Notes under the pieces: model-generated
Told to the model about the DNA's origin: nothing
Databases searched by the model: none
The model's input: only the letters and a program-made list of their open reading frames with translations
Translations under genes and position numbers: made by a program
Source of the DNA: Candidatus Mediterraneibacter quadrami
Lineage (GTDB): Bacteria > Bacillota > Clostridia > Lachnospirales > Lachnospiraceae
Length of the DNA: 64,000 bases
Direction: 5' to 3'
Assembly (NCBI GenBank): GCA_019120575.1
Contig: DWUU01000048.1
Location: 62,001-126,000, forward strand
Part shown: piece after piece, positions 54,588-63,383 of the stretch
Layout: the number at the start of each line of letters is the position of its first letter
Numbering within the stretch: the stretch's first letter is position 1

Positions 54588-55532
54588 ATGAGCAGGATAC
54601 TGAAAATTGCGGCGGCTCTTCTCGGGTCGGCGGCAGCGGCGGAAGTCGCGGGAAGCGCCTACCTGTACAGAAGGACCATGATCCGCTATAACGCGAAGAC
54701 AGAACGGACGATGAAGATGTCCGGCGTGGACTGGGAGAAATATATTCCCATGATGAAGGAACGCAGGGAGTGGATGATGGAACAGCCCCACGAGGATGTG
54801 TGGATCACGTCCCACGACGGCCTGAAGCTTCACGGTACATATTTTAAAGGTGATGAGGGAAATAAAGCCGTGATCTGCTTCCACGGATATACGAGCGAAG
54901 GACTCAATGATTACGGAAGCCTTTCCAATTACTATCTGAAGCACGGGTTCCGGATGCTGCTCATCGACCTGCGGGCGCACGGAAGGAGCGAGGGCGAGCA
55001 TATCGGATTCGGAAATATGGACCGGCTGGACGGGAAGCGCTGGGTCGAGTGGATGATCGAAAAGATCGGCGACGACGCACAGATCATCCTTCACGGCAAT
55101 TCCATGGGAAGCGCCACGGTCTGCATGATGAGCGGGCTGGATCTGCCGCCCCAGGTAAAAGGGATTATTTCCGACTGTGCATTTACGTCCATGAAGGATG
55201 TATTCACCCATGTGCTCCACAGCATGTACCACATTCCGGCGTTCCCCATGCTGCAGCTTGCGGACTGGGCGAATAAAAGACAGGTCGGCTACGGCCTTGA
55301 CGACTGCGATTCATCCAGGGAAGTAAGGCGCGCAAAAGTGCCGTTCCTCTTCATCCACGGGAAAGAGGATGTGTTCGTTCCCTGCTGGATGACGGAGAAG
55401 ATCTATGAGAACTGCGCGGCGCCGAAGACGAAGTTCATCGTCGAGGGCGCGGGACACGGGGAAAGCTACTACAAGGACACCGAAGGATATGAGAAAGCCA
55501 TGGATTCATTTTTAGGAGGAGTCATAAAATGA
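54588..55532 (+). CDS. Alpha/beta hydrolase, membrane-anchored
   Basis: A 314-residue serine hydrolase with an N-terminal hydrophobic helix (about 5-25). The nucleophile is Ser172 in GNSMGSAT; the acid is the Asp of HGKEDVFVP and the base the His of GAGHGESYY near the end. HGYTSEG at about 99-105 forms the oxyanion side. ATG 54588 is used because AAGGAG is directly adjacent to the ATG at 54579. In the cluster it could act as a thioesterase releasing product from the carrier, or hydrolyse an amide or ester. It overlaps the next gene by 4 bases. Confidence 0.85.
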   Translation: MSRILKIAAALLGSAAAAEVAGSAYLYRRTMIRYNAKTERTMKMSGVDWEKYIPMMKERREWMMEQPHEDVWITSHDGLKLHGTYFKGDEGNKAVICFHGYTSEGLNDYGSLSNYYLKHGFRMLLIDLRAHGRSEGEHIGFGNMDRLDGKRWVEWMIEKIGDDAQIILHGNSMGSATVCMMSGLDLPPQVKGIISDCAFTSMKDVFTHVLHSMYHIPAFPMLQLADWANKRQVGYGLDDCDSSREVRRAKVPFLFIHGKEDVFVPCWMTEKIYENCAAPKTKFIVEGAGHGESYYKDTEGYEKAMDSFLGGVIK

Positions 55533-56935
55533 TGAGGACAAGAAAGGGATACAAAGTATACCCGCTGACTGTAGCACAGAGATTTCATCTTTTCTATCTG
55601 CCGTACAGCCCGACCGCGGCCGTGCTGAACATCGGTACCAGCCTGACCATCGAGGTCGAGATCGACTGGGACGTACTGAAACAGTCCATCAACAAAGCCT
55701 ATGAGCGGAGTGAAGGGATGCGGATCCGTTTCGCGAAAGATAAAGAAGGCAACTATTATCAGTACATCGTGGATCATGAGGATCAGGACATCGAATTCGT
55801 GGACTTCACCGGAAAGACCATGGAGGAAGCTGAGGAGATCATGAAGGAGTGGACGAGAGTTCCCTTCAAGATGACGGATACCCAGCTTACGAGAGTTGTC
55901 ATGATCAAGACGCCGGACGGTTTCAGCGGCGTCTATTTCCTGGGACATCATATGATCGTGGACGCCCAGTCCCTGATCGCATTCCTCAAGGACATCATTG
56001 AGATCTACTGTAATGCGAAATACGAAGGCGTTCCCTATCCGAAGGAGATGACCTCCTATATCGAACAGCTCCAGAAAGATCTGGCGTACGAGGCCGGCAG
56101 CAGGGCGCAGGCAAGAGACGCCGAGTACTTTGAGAAGGAGATCGAGAAAGGCGAGCCGATCTTCAGCGGCATCAACGGCCGGGACAAGCTGGAGGCGGCA
56201 AGGGAGATGTTTAAGAATCCGGAGCTGCGTTCCGCGTTCAGCGCAAGCGACGACACGAAATCAGCCCTGGATATCTTCCACCTGGAAGAGGAGCCGACAC
56301 AGCGCCTGATGGATTTCTGTGAGAAATATCATGTATCGCTGGCATGTCTGCTGCTGATGGGCCTGAGGACCTACCTGCAGAAAATGAACGGATTCGAGGA
56401 CGTGTCCATCAACAACGCCATCGCAAGACGCGCTACACTGAAGGAGAAGAAATGCGGCGGTACAAGGATCCACTCCTTCCCGCTGCGGACCATTTTCCCG
56501 GAGGATATGAAGTTCATCGACGGCGTGTTCGCGATCCGCGACAAGCAGAATGAGATCTTCCGTCATGCAAACTATGACCCGACTGCGTATTTTGCGCACC
56601 GTCATAAAGTATACCCGCAGCCCCATGCAGGACTGACCTACGAGCAGATCTCCCTGACGTATCAGCCGCTTACACTGAAAGAGAAGGGACTCAACGATCT
56701 GGGCGACATCCGGTACAAGACGAAATGGTATCCTAACGGATCCTGCCCGCAGGCAATGTACCTGACCGTAATGCACCGGCCGGAGGATAACGGACTGGAC
56801 TTCAACTTCGAGCATCAGATCAAGGCGGTGTCGAGAGAAGAACTGGAATACCTGTACTACTATCTGTGCAAGATCATGTTCAAGGGTGCGGAGAATCCGG
56901 ACCTGACCATCGGAGAGATCATTAAGTTAGTATAG
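55529..56935 (+). CDS. Free-standing condensation domain (NRPS C-domain/acyltransferase superfamily)
   Basis: A 468-residue stand-alone condensation enzyme. The active-site motif is HHMIVDA (140-146): His140, the catalytic His141 and Asp145 are kept, while the usual final Gly is Ala. The N-terminal YPLTVAQRFHLFY resembles the C1 motif and ISLTYQPL lies near the C-terminal latch. Such proteins join an acyl-thioester on a carrier protein to an amine or alcohol. No adenylation or carrier domain is fused; both are supplied by the next two genes. The nucleophile substrate is unknown. Confidence 0.85.
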   Translation: MMRTRKGYKVYPLTVAQRFHLFYLPYSPTAAVLNIGTSLTIEVEIDWDVLKQSINKAYERSEGMRIRFAKDKEGNYYQYIVDHEDQDIEFVDFTGKTMEEAEEIMKEWTRVPFKMTDTQLTRVVMIKTPDGFSGVYFLGHHMIVDAQSLIAFLKDIIEIYCNAKYEGVPYPKEMTSYIEQLQKDLAYEAGSRAQARDAEYFEKEIEKGEPIFSGINGRDKLEAAREMFKNPELRSAFSASDDTKSALDIFHLEEEPTQRLMDFCEKYHVSLACLLLMGLRTYLQKMNGFEDVSINNAIARRATLKEKKCGGTRIHSFPLRTIFPEDMKFIDGVFAIRDKQNEIFRHANYDPTAYFAHRHKVYPQPHAGLTYEQISLTYQPLTLKEKGLNDLGDIRYKTKWYPNGSCPQAMYLTVMHRPEDNGLDFNFEHQIKAVSREELEYLYYYLCKIMFKGAENPDLTIGEIIKLV

Positions 56936-56980
56936 GGCCGGACGCAGAAAATAAATTTTACAGAGAAAAGGAGAAAGATC

Positions 56981-57214
56981 ATGTTTGAGAAATTAGTAGA
57001 TATCATCTGCAACTATGTTGAAGTAGAGCCGGAGAACATCCATCCGGAGTCTCGTTTCATGGAAGACCTGGGCTTCACATCATTTGACTTTATGAGCATG
57101 CTCGGCGAGATCGAGGACGAATTCGATGTGGAAGTAGAGCAGGCAGAAGCTGCAAACATCCGTACAGTGGGAGAAGCGGCGGCATATCTTGAGAAACTGT
57201 CATCCGAGTCATAA
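56981..57214 (+). CDS. Free-standing acyl/peptidyl carrier protein
   Basis: A 77-residue acidic four-helix carrier protein. The attachment site is GFTSFDFM with Ser34; the usual Asp-Ser-Leu is Thr-Ser-Phe here. Helix 2 continues MLGEIEDEFDVEVEQ, typical of carriers. It needs 4'-phosphopantetheine on Ser34, which the Sfp-type enzyme at 5643 could supply. It lies 45 bases after the condensation gene and 25 before the ligase start. The altered motif and context argue it is not the fatty-acid-synthesis ACP. Confidence 0.92.
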   Translation: MFEKLVDIICNYVEVEPENIHPESRFMEDLGFTSFDFMSMLGEIEDEFDVEVEQAEAANIRTVGEAAAYLEKLSSES

Positions 57215-57239
57215 GCTGGGGAAAGGGAAGGGAAGATCT

Positions 57240-58748
57240 ATGCTTTGTACGACAGTCCGCCAGATCCTGGCCAACACAGAGAAAAAATACGGTCCGGAAG
57301 ACGCGGTCCGCTATAAGATCAGTAAAAATGAGATCGAGGCAAAAACATATACACAGTTAAAAGAGGACAGCGAAAGCTTTTCCAATGTCCTGAAAAACCT
57401 GGGCGAGCAGGGGAGTCACATTTCCGTGATCGGCGCCACATCTTATCCGTGGCTTGTGACCTACTTCGGAACGGTCAACAGCGGCAGCGTGATCGTGCCG
57501 CTGGACGTGAATCTTCCGGCGGAGGATGTATGTGATCTGATCGACCGGTCTGATTCAACCATCCTGGTGTATGATGAAGTGAGAAAAGACGTGGCGGCGA
57601 TCGCAAAAGAACGCTGCCCGAAACTGAAAACCCTGATCTCCATGCAGCAGGCGGAGCATGACGACCATGCGTCTTCCTGGCGGAAGCTGCTGGAGGAGAA
57701 CCGGGGCGGCTTCGAGTATGAGCCGGAACCGGACCAGCTGTGTACGATCATGTTTACATCCGGGACAACGGGGAAGAGCAAGGGTGTTATGCTCACTCAC
57801 AGAAATGTGGCGGAGAATGCGACCTGCCTGGATATGAAGATCCCGGAGCGGACGGTGATCCTGTCCGTGCTGCCGATCCATCACGCATACTGCCTGAGCA
57901 TGGATGTCCTGAAAGGCATTTCCCTCGGGTCCGTGATCTGCATCAATGATTCTCTGATGCGTGTGGCGAAGAATATCAAACTCTTCAAGCCGGAAATGAT
58001 CCTGATGGTGCCTCTGATGATCGAGACCATGGCGAAGAAGCTGGAGGAGGCCTCCCTTCTGCCGGCGAAGATCGTCAAGAGCCAGGTGTTCGGGAAGCAG
58101 CTGCACACCATCTGCAGCGGCGGGGCATATCTGGATCCGGCATACATCGACCTGTTTAATAAATACGACATCACCATCCTGCAGGGTTACGGCATGACCG
58201 AATGCGCGCCGGTCATCAGCACGACGGTCAGCTGGAACATCCGCAAGGATTCCGTGGGTCAGCTCATCCCGAACTGCGAGGCAAAGACCGTGGACGGCGA
58301 GCTCTGGGTGCGGGGAAGCAGTGTGATGCAGGGATACTATAAGATGCCGGAGGAGACCGCCGAGACACTGGAAGACGGCTGGCTCAAGACCGGGGATCTG
58401 GGCTATGCGGACGAGGACGGATTCGTCTATCTGACCGGCCGCAAGAAGAACCTGATCATCACTAAGAACGGTGAAAACGTTTCTCCGGAGGAACTGGAGA
58501 ATGCGCTCAGTACGAACCGCCTGGTGGGCGAGGTGCTGGTGCGCGAGAAGAACGGCGTCATCGAGGCCGAGATCTATCCGGATCAGGACTATGTAAAGAA
58601 GAAACGGATCAAAGACGTGCGGGCAAAACTGCAGGAGGTTATCGATGAGTATAACCTGAAGGCGGCGCCGCAGAAAAAGATCTACAGCCTGATCGTAAGG
58701 GATACGGAGTTCGAGAAGACAACAACAAGAAAGATCAAGAGATTTTAA
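57240..58748 (+). CDS. AMP-dependent ligase / adenylation enzyme (acyl-CoA synthetase superfamily)
   Basis: A 502-residue adenylate-forming enzyme that should activate a carboxylic acid with ATP and load it on the carrier protein. The core motifs are FTSGTTGKSKG (172-182), GYGMTECAP (316-324), TGDLGY (384-389) and GRKKNLI (400-406), and the last residues TTTRKIKRF supply the catalytic Lys498. ATG 57240 follows GGGAAGGGAAG. The lack of a clear amino-acid pocket signature and the neighbouring SCP2 gene favour a fatty or aryl acid; this is inference. Confidence 0.92.
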   Translation: MLCTTVRQILANTEKKYGPEDAVRYKISKNEIEAKTYTQLKEDSESFSNVLKNLGEQGSHISVIGATSYPWLVTYFGTVNSGSVIVPLDVNLPAEDVCDLIDRSDSTILVYDEVRKDVAAIAKERCPKLKTLISMQQAEHDDHASSWRKLLEENRGGFEYEPEPDQLCTIMFTSGTTGKSKGVMLTHRNVAENATCLDMKIPERTVILSVLPIHHAYCLSMDVLKGISLGSVICINDSLMRVAKNIKLFKPEMILMVPLMIETMAKKLEEASLLPAKIVKSQVFGKQLHTICSGGAYLDPAYIDLFNKYDITILQGYGMTECAPVISTTVSWNIRKDSVGQLIPNCEAKTVDGELWVRGSSVMQGYYKMPEETAETLEDGWLKTGDLGYADEDGFVYLTGRKKNLIITKNGENVSPEELENALSTNRLVGEVLVREKNGVIEAEIYPDQDYVKKKRIKDVRAKLQEVIDEYNLKAAPQKKIYSLIVRDTEFEKTTTRKIKRF

Positions 58749-58782
58749 AAAACTGAGCGGTTTTTGAGCCGCTCAGTTTTTT
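58746..58782 (+). terminator. Bidirectional terminator after the ligase gene
   Basis: CTGAGCGG (58753-58760) pairs with CCGCTCAG (58769-58776), flanked by AAAAAA and TTTTTT. It serves the plus-strand cluster and the convergent lacI-type gene. Confidence 0.9.
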
Positions 58783-58787
58783 GCGTA

Positions 58788-59807
58788 TCAGAACAGAGAA
58801 ACAACAGACTGCCGTGCAACGATCTCAACGTTTGTTGTTACTTTGGAAGGACCGGACAGCGTTCCGGTCTGTATTTTTTCGAGAAGAAGATTCACTGCGG
58901 TAGTTGCCTTTTCCGTCACATTCTGTGAAACAGAGGAAAGTTTGGGATAAGTATACTGGCACAGTGAAAGGTTATCATATCCCATGATAGACAGATCGAT
59001 GGGGATCCGGCATCCGCCGAGCCGTGCGCCTTCCATAACACCGATAGCACATATATCGGCCGTTGTGACGGCAGCAGTAGCGCGGTTGCGCGATGAGGCA
59101 AGCATTTTTCCGGCTTCGATCCCGCCTTCGTACGAAGGGGGAACCGGATAGACAAGTTCCGGACGGTATTGGATCCCGTTTTCTTCCAGTGCCTGTCTGT
59201 ATCCCTCAAAACGGCGGGATATAACAACACCGGTACCGCGGTCTCCGATGAATGCGATCTGCTGGTGGCCGTTGTTTATGATATATTTTGTCGCCAGATA
59301 TAATCCCTGCTGATCATCAGAACATATGTTGATCAGATCAGGATCGGTGATCGCACTGTCAAATACAGCGATCGGACAGGAAGCTACAGGTAGAAACTCT
59401 TCCAGATACTGATCGCAGTTCGGGTACAGAAAAATGATCCCGTCCACGCTCCAGTTCTTCAGCAATACAGACAGATCGGACAGGCTGAAGATAGAACGGA
59501 CAAGGATGTAGTAACCCTGATTGCGCAGTTCCCGCTCGATCGTTCCTACCATTGAACTGATATAGGGGTTTTCCAGAAAATTGATCTCAGGTTCCGGCTC
59601 GTGCCAGGTAATGATGACGCCGATGATGTTAGTCTTGCGGTTTGTAAGACTGCGGGCGCTGAGGTTTGGGACGTAGCCGGATTCTTTGATGATAGCATTT
59701 ATGCGGGCAGCGGTCTGGGGGGATACCCGGTTTGTTTTTTTATTGATCACATTTGATACCGTCATCATACTGACGCCGGCTTTTTCTGCAATGTCTTTTA
59801 GGGTCAT
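58788..59807 (-). CDS. LacI family transcriptional regulator
   Basis: A 339-residue LacI-type repressor with helix-turn-helix at residues 2-22 (LKDIAEKAGVSMMTVSNVIN), hinge LSARSLTNRKT and a periplasmic-binding-like sensor domain for a sugar. It is divergent from the ABC transporter operon, whose promoter is followed by a perfect TTTAGCGCTAAA palindrome, so it is the likely local repressor. GGAGGAAC lies upstream of its start. The effector is unknown; an alpha-glucoside or related sugar is suggested by the GH31 gene. Confidence 0.93.
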   Translation of the reverse strand: MTLKDIAEKAGVSMMTVSNVINKKTNRVSPQTAARINAIIKESGYVPNLSARSLTNRKTNIIGVIITWHEPEPEINFLENPYISSMVGTIERELRNQGYYILVRSIFSLSDLSVLLKNWSVDGIIFLYPNCDQYLEEFLPVASCPIAVFDSAITDPDLINICSDDQQGLYLATKYIINNGHQQIAFIGDRGTGVVISRRFEGYRQALEENGIQYRPELVYPVPPSYEGGIEAGKMLASSRNRATAAVTTADICAIGVMEGARLGGCRIPIDLSIMGYDNLSLCQYTYPKLSSVSQNVTEKATTAVNLLLEKIQTGTLSGPSKVTTNVEIVARQSVVSLF

Positions 59808-59860
59808 TATTGTTCCTCCGTTTTCAGCGGATGTAGTTTCCGGATGAATAAAATATATGC

Positions 59861-59922
59861 TTAGATTTATAAACTAAAATTAAAATAATAAATCCAGTTT
59901 ATAAACTTATATATAAAACTGG
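59861..59922. repeat. Inverted repeats in the A/T-rich lacI-transporter intergenic region
   Basis: TTAG...TTTATAAA...CTAA (59861-59877) is nearly palindromic, and CCAGTTT (59894-59900) is mirrored by AAACTGG (59916-59922). The 348 bases between lacI and the first transporter gene are far richer in A/T than the rest of the window. These repeats may be regulator sites near the lacI promoter; no start site is clear. Confidence 0.45.
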
Positions 59923-60045
59923 TTTAACGGTTTATTATATTATATCTAAAATATAAATAAAATCAAGAAAAATCAAAAACACAAGTAATATTACACAAAA
60001 AATGGTATGAAAATATGTGAAATAATACGAAAAAATATAAAAACA

Positions 60046-60074
60046 TTGACATGCTGTTAGAGCGGTGGTACTTT
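60046..60074 (+). promoter_or_regulatory. Promoter of the sugar ABC transporter operon
   Basis: TTGACA (60046-60051), 17-base spacer, TACTTT (60069-60074). Transcription should start near 60081, at the edge of the LacI operator. Confidence 0.7.
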
Positions 60075-60083
60075 TAGAATAGA

Positions 60084-60095
60084 TTTAGCGCTAAA
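60084..60095. promoter_or_regulatory. LacI-type operator
   Basis: Perfect 12-bp palindrome TTTAGCGCTAAA with the central CG typical of LacI-family sites, placed just after the predicted transcription start, a classic blocking position. Confidence 0.8.
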
Positions 60096-60155
60096 CTTAA
60101 AGAGGGATGTTCCTAAGTATCAGGCCTGAAAATTAAAAGATGAGGAGTGAAAAAG

Positions 60156-61529
60156 ATGAAAAAGAAGTTCATGGCATTGTTAATGGCATCGGCTATGGCG
60201 GTCGGTCTGCTTTCAGGATGCGGCGGCGGTTCATCGGAGGAGAAGGAACAGGTAGAAGTTCCTACAGAACCGTTTGGAGATACGATCAAGTATGATCCGG
60301 CAGCTGAGATCAATAATGGAGAAGATATTACGATTGAACTCTGGGAGTGGGGCAGCGACGATCTGTTCCAGGAGATCATCGATGGTTACACGGCAATGCA
60401 TCCCAATGTAACTATCAAACTTGTAAATAACCCGTGGGAAGATTACTGGACGAAACTGCCGCTTGCGCTTGACGGAGAAGAAGGCCCGGCACTTTTCAAT
60501 GTACATAACAGTTATCACGAGAACCTGATCAATTACATGGCTCCTCTTGAGATCCCGATCGAAGATCTTGAAGCGGATTTTACAGGCGTCAATGCTCATG
60601 TCATTGACGGAGAAGTATACTATATCGATTACGGAATGATGACCGGAGCAGTATACTACAACAAGGATATGTGGGAGGCGGCTGGTCTCACAGAAGAGGA
60701 TATCCCGAAGACATGGGATGAGCTGATCGAAGTGGCTAAGAAGCTGACGATCAAAGACGGAGACACATTGATCCAGGCCGGATTAAACTTCAACGATGAC
60801 TTCCATCAGAATTATCTTCTCGGCCTGAACTACCAGCTTGGCGAGAACCTGTTCCAGGATGATGGAAGAACGCCGAATGTTAATTCTGAGACAATGGTCC
60901 AGATCATGCAGATGCTTGTCGACATGTACAGAGTAGACGGTATCGGTTCTGAGAACTTCGGAGAGAAGGCGCCAGACAGTTTCGGACAGGGCCAGTCAGC
61001 TATGGTGATCCAGTGGGGGCATTACTATAACACGCTGAATACGACATGGAGCAATATTGATTTCGGTGTATTTGAGATCCCGACATTTGACGGAGAAGTT
61101 CCGTATGCATATAACCGCTATAATGGTGAGTCCACATTCGGCATCAATAAAAATGCCCCGGCAGACCAGCAGGCGGTTGCACAGGATTTCGTCAAATACT
61201 TCCTGGCGAATGATGATGCGCAGATCGCATTTAATCTGGCTATGAGTACTTTCCCGGCGAAGAAATCGCTGGCCGACAGTGAAGAGGTTATGGCGAATCC
61301 GTCTCTGGCGATCCTGGCGGATCACATTGACCGCTATATCTGGCCGGGCCCGATGCCGGCTACCGTAGAAAATTCACTGAAAAAAGCCGGCCAGGATGTA
61401 TTCTATAATGGCGTTGATATTCAGACTGCACTGGATGAAGCACAGGAGTCTATTGTCAGAGATATGAGAAACAGCTCCTTTGAATCTGTAGAAAATCTCT
61501 ATACTTATGCGTCAGAGAGAACCCAGTAA
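60156..61529 (+). CDS. ABC transporter sugar-binding lipoprotein
   Basis: A 457-residue extracellular solute-binding protein of the carbohydrate (family 1) type. The signal peptide ends in the lipobox LLSGC with Cys22 as anchor. Aromatic-rich stretches such as NNPWEDYWTKLP and the GQGQSAMVIQWGHYYN region fit the sugar-binding fold. ATG 60156 has GAGGAG upstream; an in-frame GTG at 60147 lies inside that site and is not used. Two permease genes follow; no ATPase gene is in the window, so a shared MsmX/UgpC-type ATPase is likely. Confidence 0.92.
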   Translation: MKKKFMALLMASAMAVGLLSGCGGGSSEEKEQVEVPTEPFGDTIKYDPAAEINNGEDITIELWEWGSDDLFQEIIDGYTAMHPNVTIKLVNNPWEDYWTKLPLALDGEEGPALFNVHNSYHENLINYMAPLEIPIEDLEADFTGVNAHVIDGEVYYIDYGMMTGAVYYNKDMWEAAGLTEEDIPKTWDELIEVAKKLTIKDGDTLIQAGLNFNDDFHQNYLLGLNYQLGENLFQDDGRTPNVNSETMVQIMQMLVDMYRVDGIGSENFGEKAPDSFGQGQSAMVIQWGHYYNTLNTTWSNIDFGVFEIPTFDGEVPYAYNRYNGESTFGINKNAPADQQAVAQDFVKYFLANDDAQIAFNLAMSTFPAKKSLADSEEVMANPSLAILADHIDRYIWPGPMPATVENSLKKAGQDVFYNGVDIQTALDEAQESIVRDMRNSSFESVENLYTYASERTQ

Positions 61530-61555
61530 ACAGAATGGCAGCAGATGATGCCGGA

Positions 61556-61585
61556 TCAGCACCGGGTCAAAAGGCCCGGTGCTGA
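61556..61585 (+). terminator. Intercistronic hairpin after the binding-protein gene
   Basis: Perfect 11-bp stem TCAGCACCGGG (61556-61566) with CCCGGTGCTGA (61575-61585), 8-base loop and no T-run. It probably protects the binding-protein mRNA so that more of it is made than of the permeases. Confidence 0.7.
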
Positions 61586-61618
61586 TGATTATCAGAAAAG
61601 GATGGGGAGGAGGATTCT

Positions 61619-62497
61619 ATGTTTAAAAAATCACATCCTCTGCAGAGCAAGAGCGAGATTATCCTTCGGAATATCGTTGTGGTGGCAATGGTCATTTTCT
61701 TTACGGTTTTTCTGATCGTGCCTATCGCTATTGCGTTTGCGGGAAGCTTCCATGACTGGAACCCACTGAGCGGAACTTACAATTTTCTCGGGGTTCAGAA
61801 CTATATTGATGTATTTACAAGCGGACTGTTCTGGAATTCCATGCTGAACACGCTTATATTTTCTGTTGTTGTTATTATTTTCCGTGTGGGGCTGGGACTT
61901 GCCATTGCCTATGCGATCTACTCGACACTGGTGAAGCATAAAAGCTTTTTCCGTGCCGTTTATTATATGCCGGTTGTCACACCGATGGTTGCGGTAGCTT
62001 TTGTGTGGAAATTTATGTATAATCCGCAGATCGGTACCATTAATCAGATATTCGGTCTGGATGTGAACTGGCTGATGAATCCGAAAACCGCGCTGGCGGC
62101 GGTCATGATCATGACAATATGGAAAGATTTCGGATATGCGGTTGTTATGTATATGGCAGGTCTTTACTCACTTCCGGCGGATGCGCTTGAAGCGGCGAAA
62201 GTGGACGGGGCAAATGCATGGCAGACATTTAAATATATTACATTTCCGTTGTTAAAACCGATGACGATGTTTGTAACGATCACGTCGATCATTTCCTATA
62301 TTCAGGCATATGTCCAGATCCTGATCATGACGGAAGGCGGTCCGGGAACAGCGACGTATCTGTCTTCCTATATCATTTATGACGAAGCGTTTGTAAAATA
62401 TAATTTCGGATATGCTTCAGCGCTGTCATTTGTACTGTTTGTAATTACAGCGTTTTTCACATGGTTATCCTTCAGGGTATCCGGAAGCGAAGAGTAG
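61619..62497 (+). CDS. Sugar ABC transporter permease (MalF/UgpA type)
   Basis: A 292-residue membrane permease with six helices. The cytoplasmic EAA loop that contacts the ATPase is visible as LPADALEAAKVDGANAWQTFKYITFPLLKP, the typical EAA...G motif region, split here by normal variation. The start follows GGGGAGGAGG. It pairs with the next gene as a heterodimer. Confidence 0.93.
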   Translation: MFKKSHPLQSKSEIILRNIVVVAMVIFFTVFLIVPIAIAFAGSFHDWNPLSGTYNFLGVQNYIDVFTSGLFWNSMLNTLIFSVVVIIFRVGLGLAIAYAIYSTLVKHKSFFRAVYYMPVVTPMVAVAFVWKFMYNPQIGTINQIFGLDVNWLMNPKTALAAVMIMTIWKDFGYAVVMYMAGLYSLPADALEAAKVDGANAWQTFKYITFPLLKPMTMFVTITSIISYIQAYVQILIMTEGGPGTATYLSSYIIYDEAFVKYNFGYASALSFVLFVITAFFTWLSFRVSGSEE

Positions 62498-62508
62498 GAG
62501 GGAACGGC

Positions 62509-63330
62509 ATGACAAGAAAGATAAGCAAAATCGCATTGAATTTAATCCTGCTGCTGCTTGGTGTCGTTACAGTTTATCCATTTGTCTGGATGCTTGCGTC
62601 TTCATTTAAAAAGAACAGTGAGATCATGGCACTGGAACAGCATCTTCTTCCGCAGATATTTACTGCAGAAAACTACATTAACATGAATGAACGCTTCAAT
62701 TTTATGCGTTTTTTCGCGAACAGTTTATTTGTCACGATCGCGATTACGGTTATTGTGATCTATACGAGTACGATCTGCGGTTTTGTACTCAGCAAATATC
62801 GTTTTAAGGGCAGAAACCTTATATTCGGATTTGTGCTCTCTACGATGATGATCCCGTGGTGCGTTACGATCATTCCCAAATATTCCATGATCCAGGCGTT
62901 TGACTGGATGGACAGTTATAAAGCACTGATCATTCCGGCGATGTTCAGCGGTTTCGGAATCTTTATGATGAAGCAGCACATCGCTTCACTGCCGGATGAG
63001 ATATTGGAGGCGGCCAGAATAGACGGCGCCAATGAATTTTATATATTCCACAGGATTGTTTTCCCGATGTCAAAGAATGGTATTTCCAGTATTGCGATAT
63101 TCCAGTTCCTCTGGGCTTGGGAAGATTACCTCTGGCCTTACCTGGTTATCAATACACAGGAAAAACAGCTTCTGTCTGTCGGACTGAAAATGTTCAACGG
63201 ACAGTATTCAACAGATTACGGTGCGCTGTTCGCGGCGACTGCGATCTCGATCATACCGGTCCTGCTGATCTATCTGTTCTTCCAGAAACAGTTTATTGCA
63301 GGTATTGCGGCATCGGCCGTAAAAGGATAA
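62509..63330 (+). CDS. Sugar ABC transporter permease (MalG/UgpE type)
   Basis: A 273-residue permease, the second half of the channel, with six helices and an EAA loop (LPDEILEAARIDGANEFYIF). ATG 62509 is preceded by AGGAGGGAACGGC; the frame open from 62461 overlaps the previous gene and has no ribosome site. It starts 11 bases after the MalF-type gene. Confidence 0.93.
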   Translation: MTRKISKIALNLILLLLGVVTVYPFVWMLASSFKKNSEIMALEQHLLPQIFTAENYINMNERFNFMRFFANSLFVTIAITVIVIYTSTICGFVLSKYRFKGRNLIFGFVLSTMMIPWCVTIIPKYSMIQAFDWMDSYKALIIPAMFSGFGIFMMKQHIASLPDEILEAARIDGANEFYIFHRIVFPMSKNGISSIAIFQFLWAWEDYLWPYLVINTQEKQLLSVGLKMFNGQYSTDYGALFAATAISIIPVLLIYLFFQKQFIAGIAASAVKG

Positions 63331-63336
63331 TATGGG

Positions 63337-63364
63337 TTCAGGAACGCGGCTGCGCGTTCCTGAA
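63337..63364 (+). terminator. Perfect 12-bp hairpin between permease and GH31 genes
   Basis: TTCAGGAACGCG (63337-63348) pairs with CGCGTTCCTGAA (63353-63364) around a GCTG tetraloop. There is no T-run, so it may stabilise mRNA or cause partial termination before the glycosidase. Confidence 0.65.
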
Positions 63365-63383
63365 TTTGATATAGGAGGCAGAC

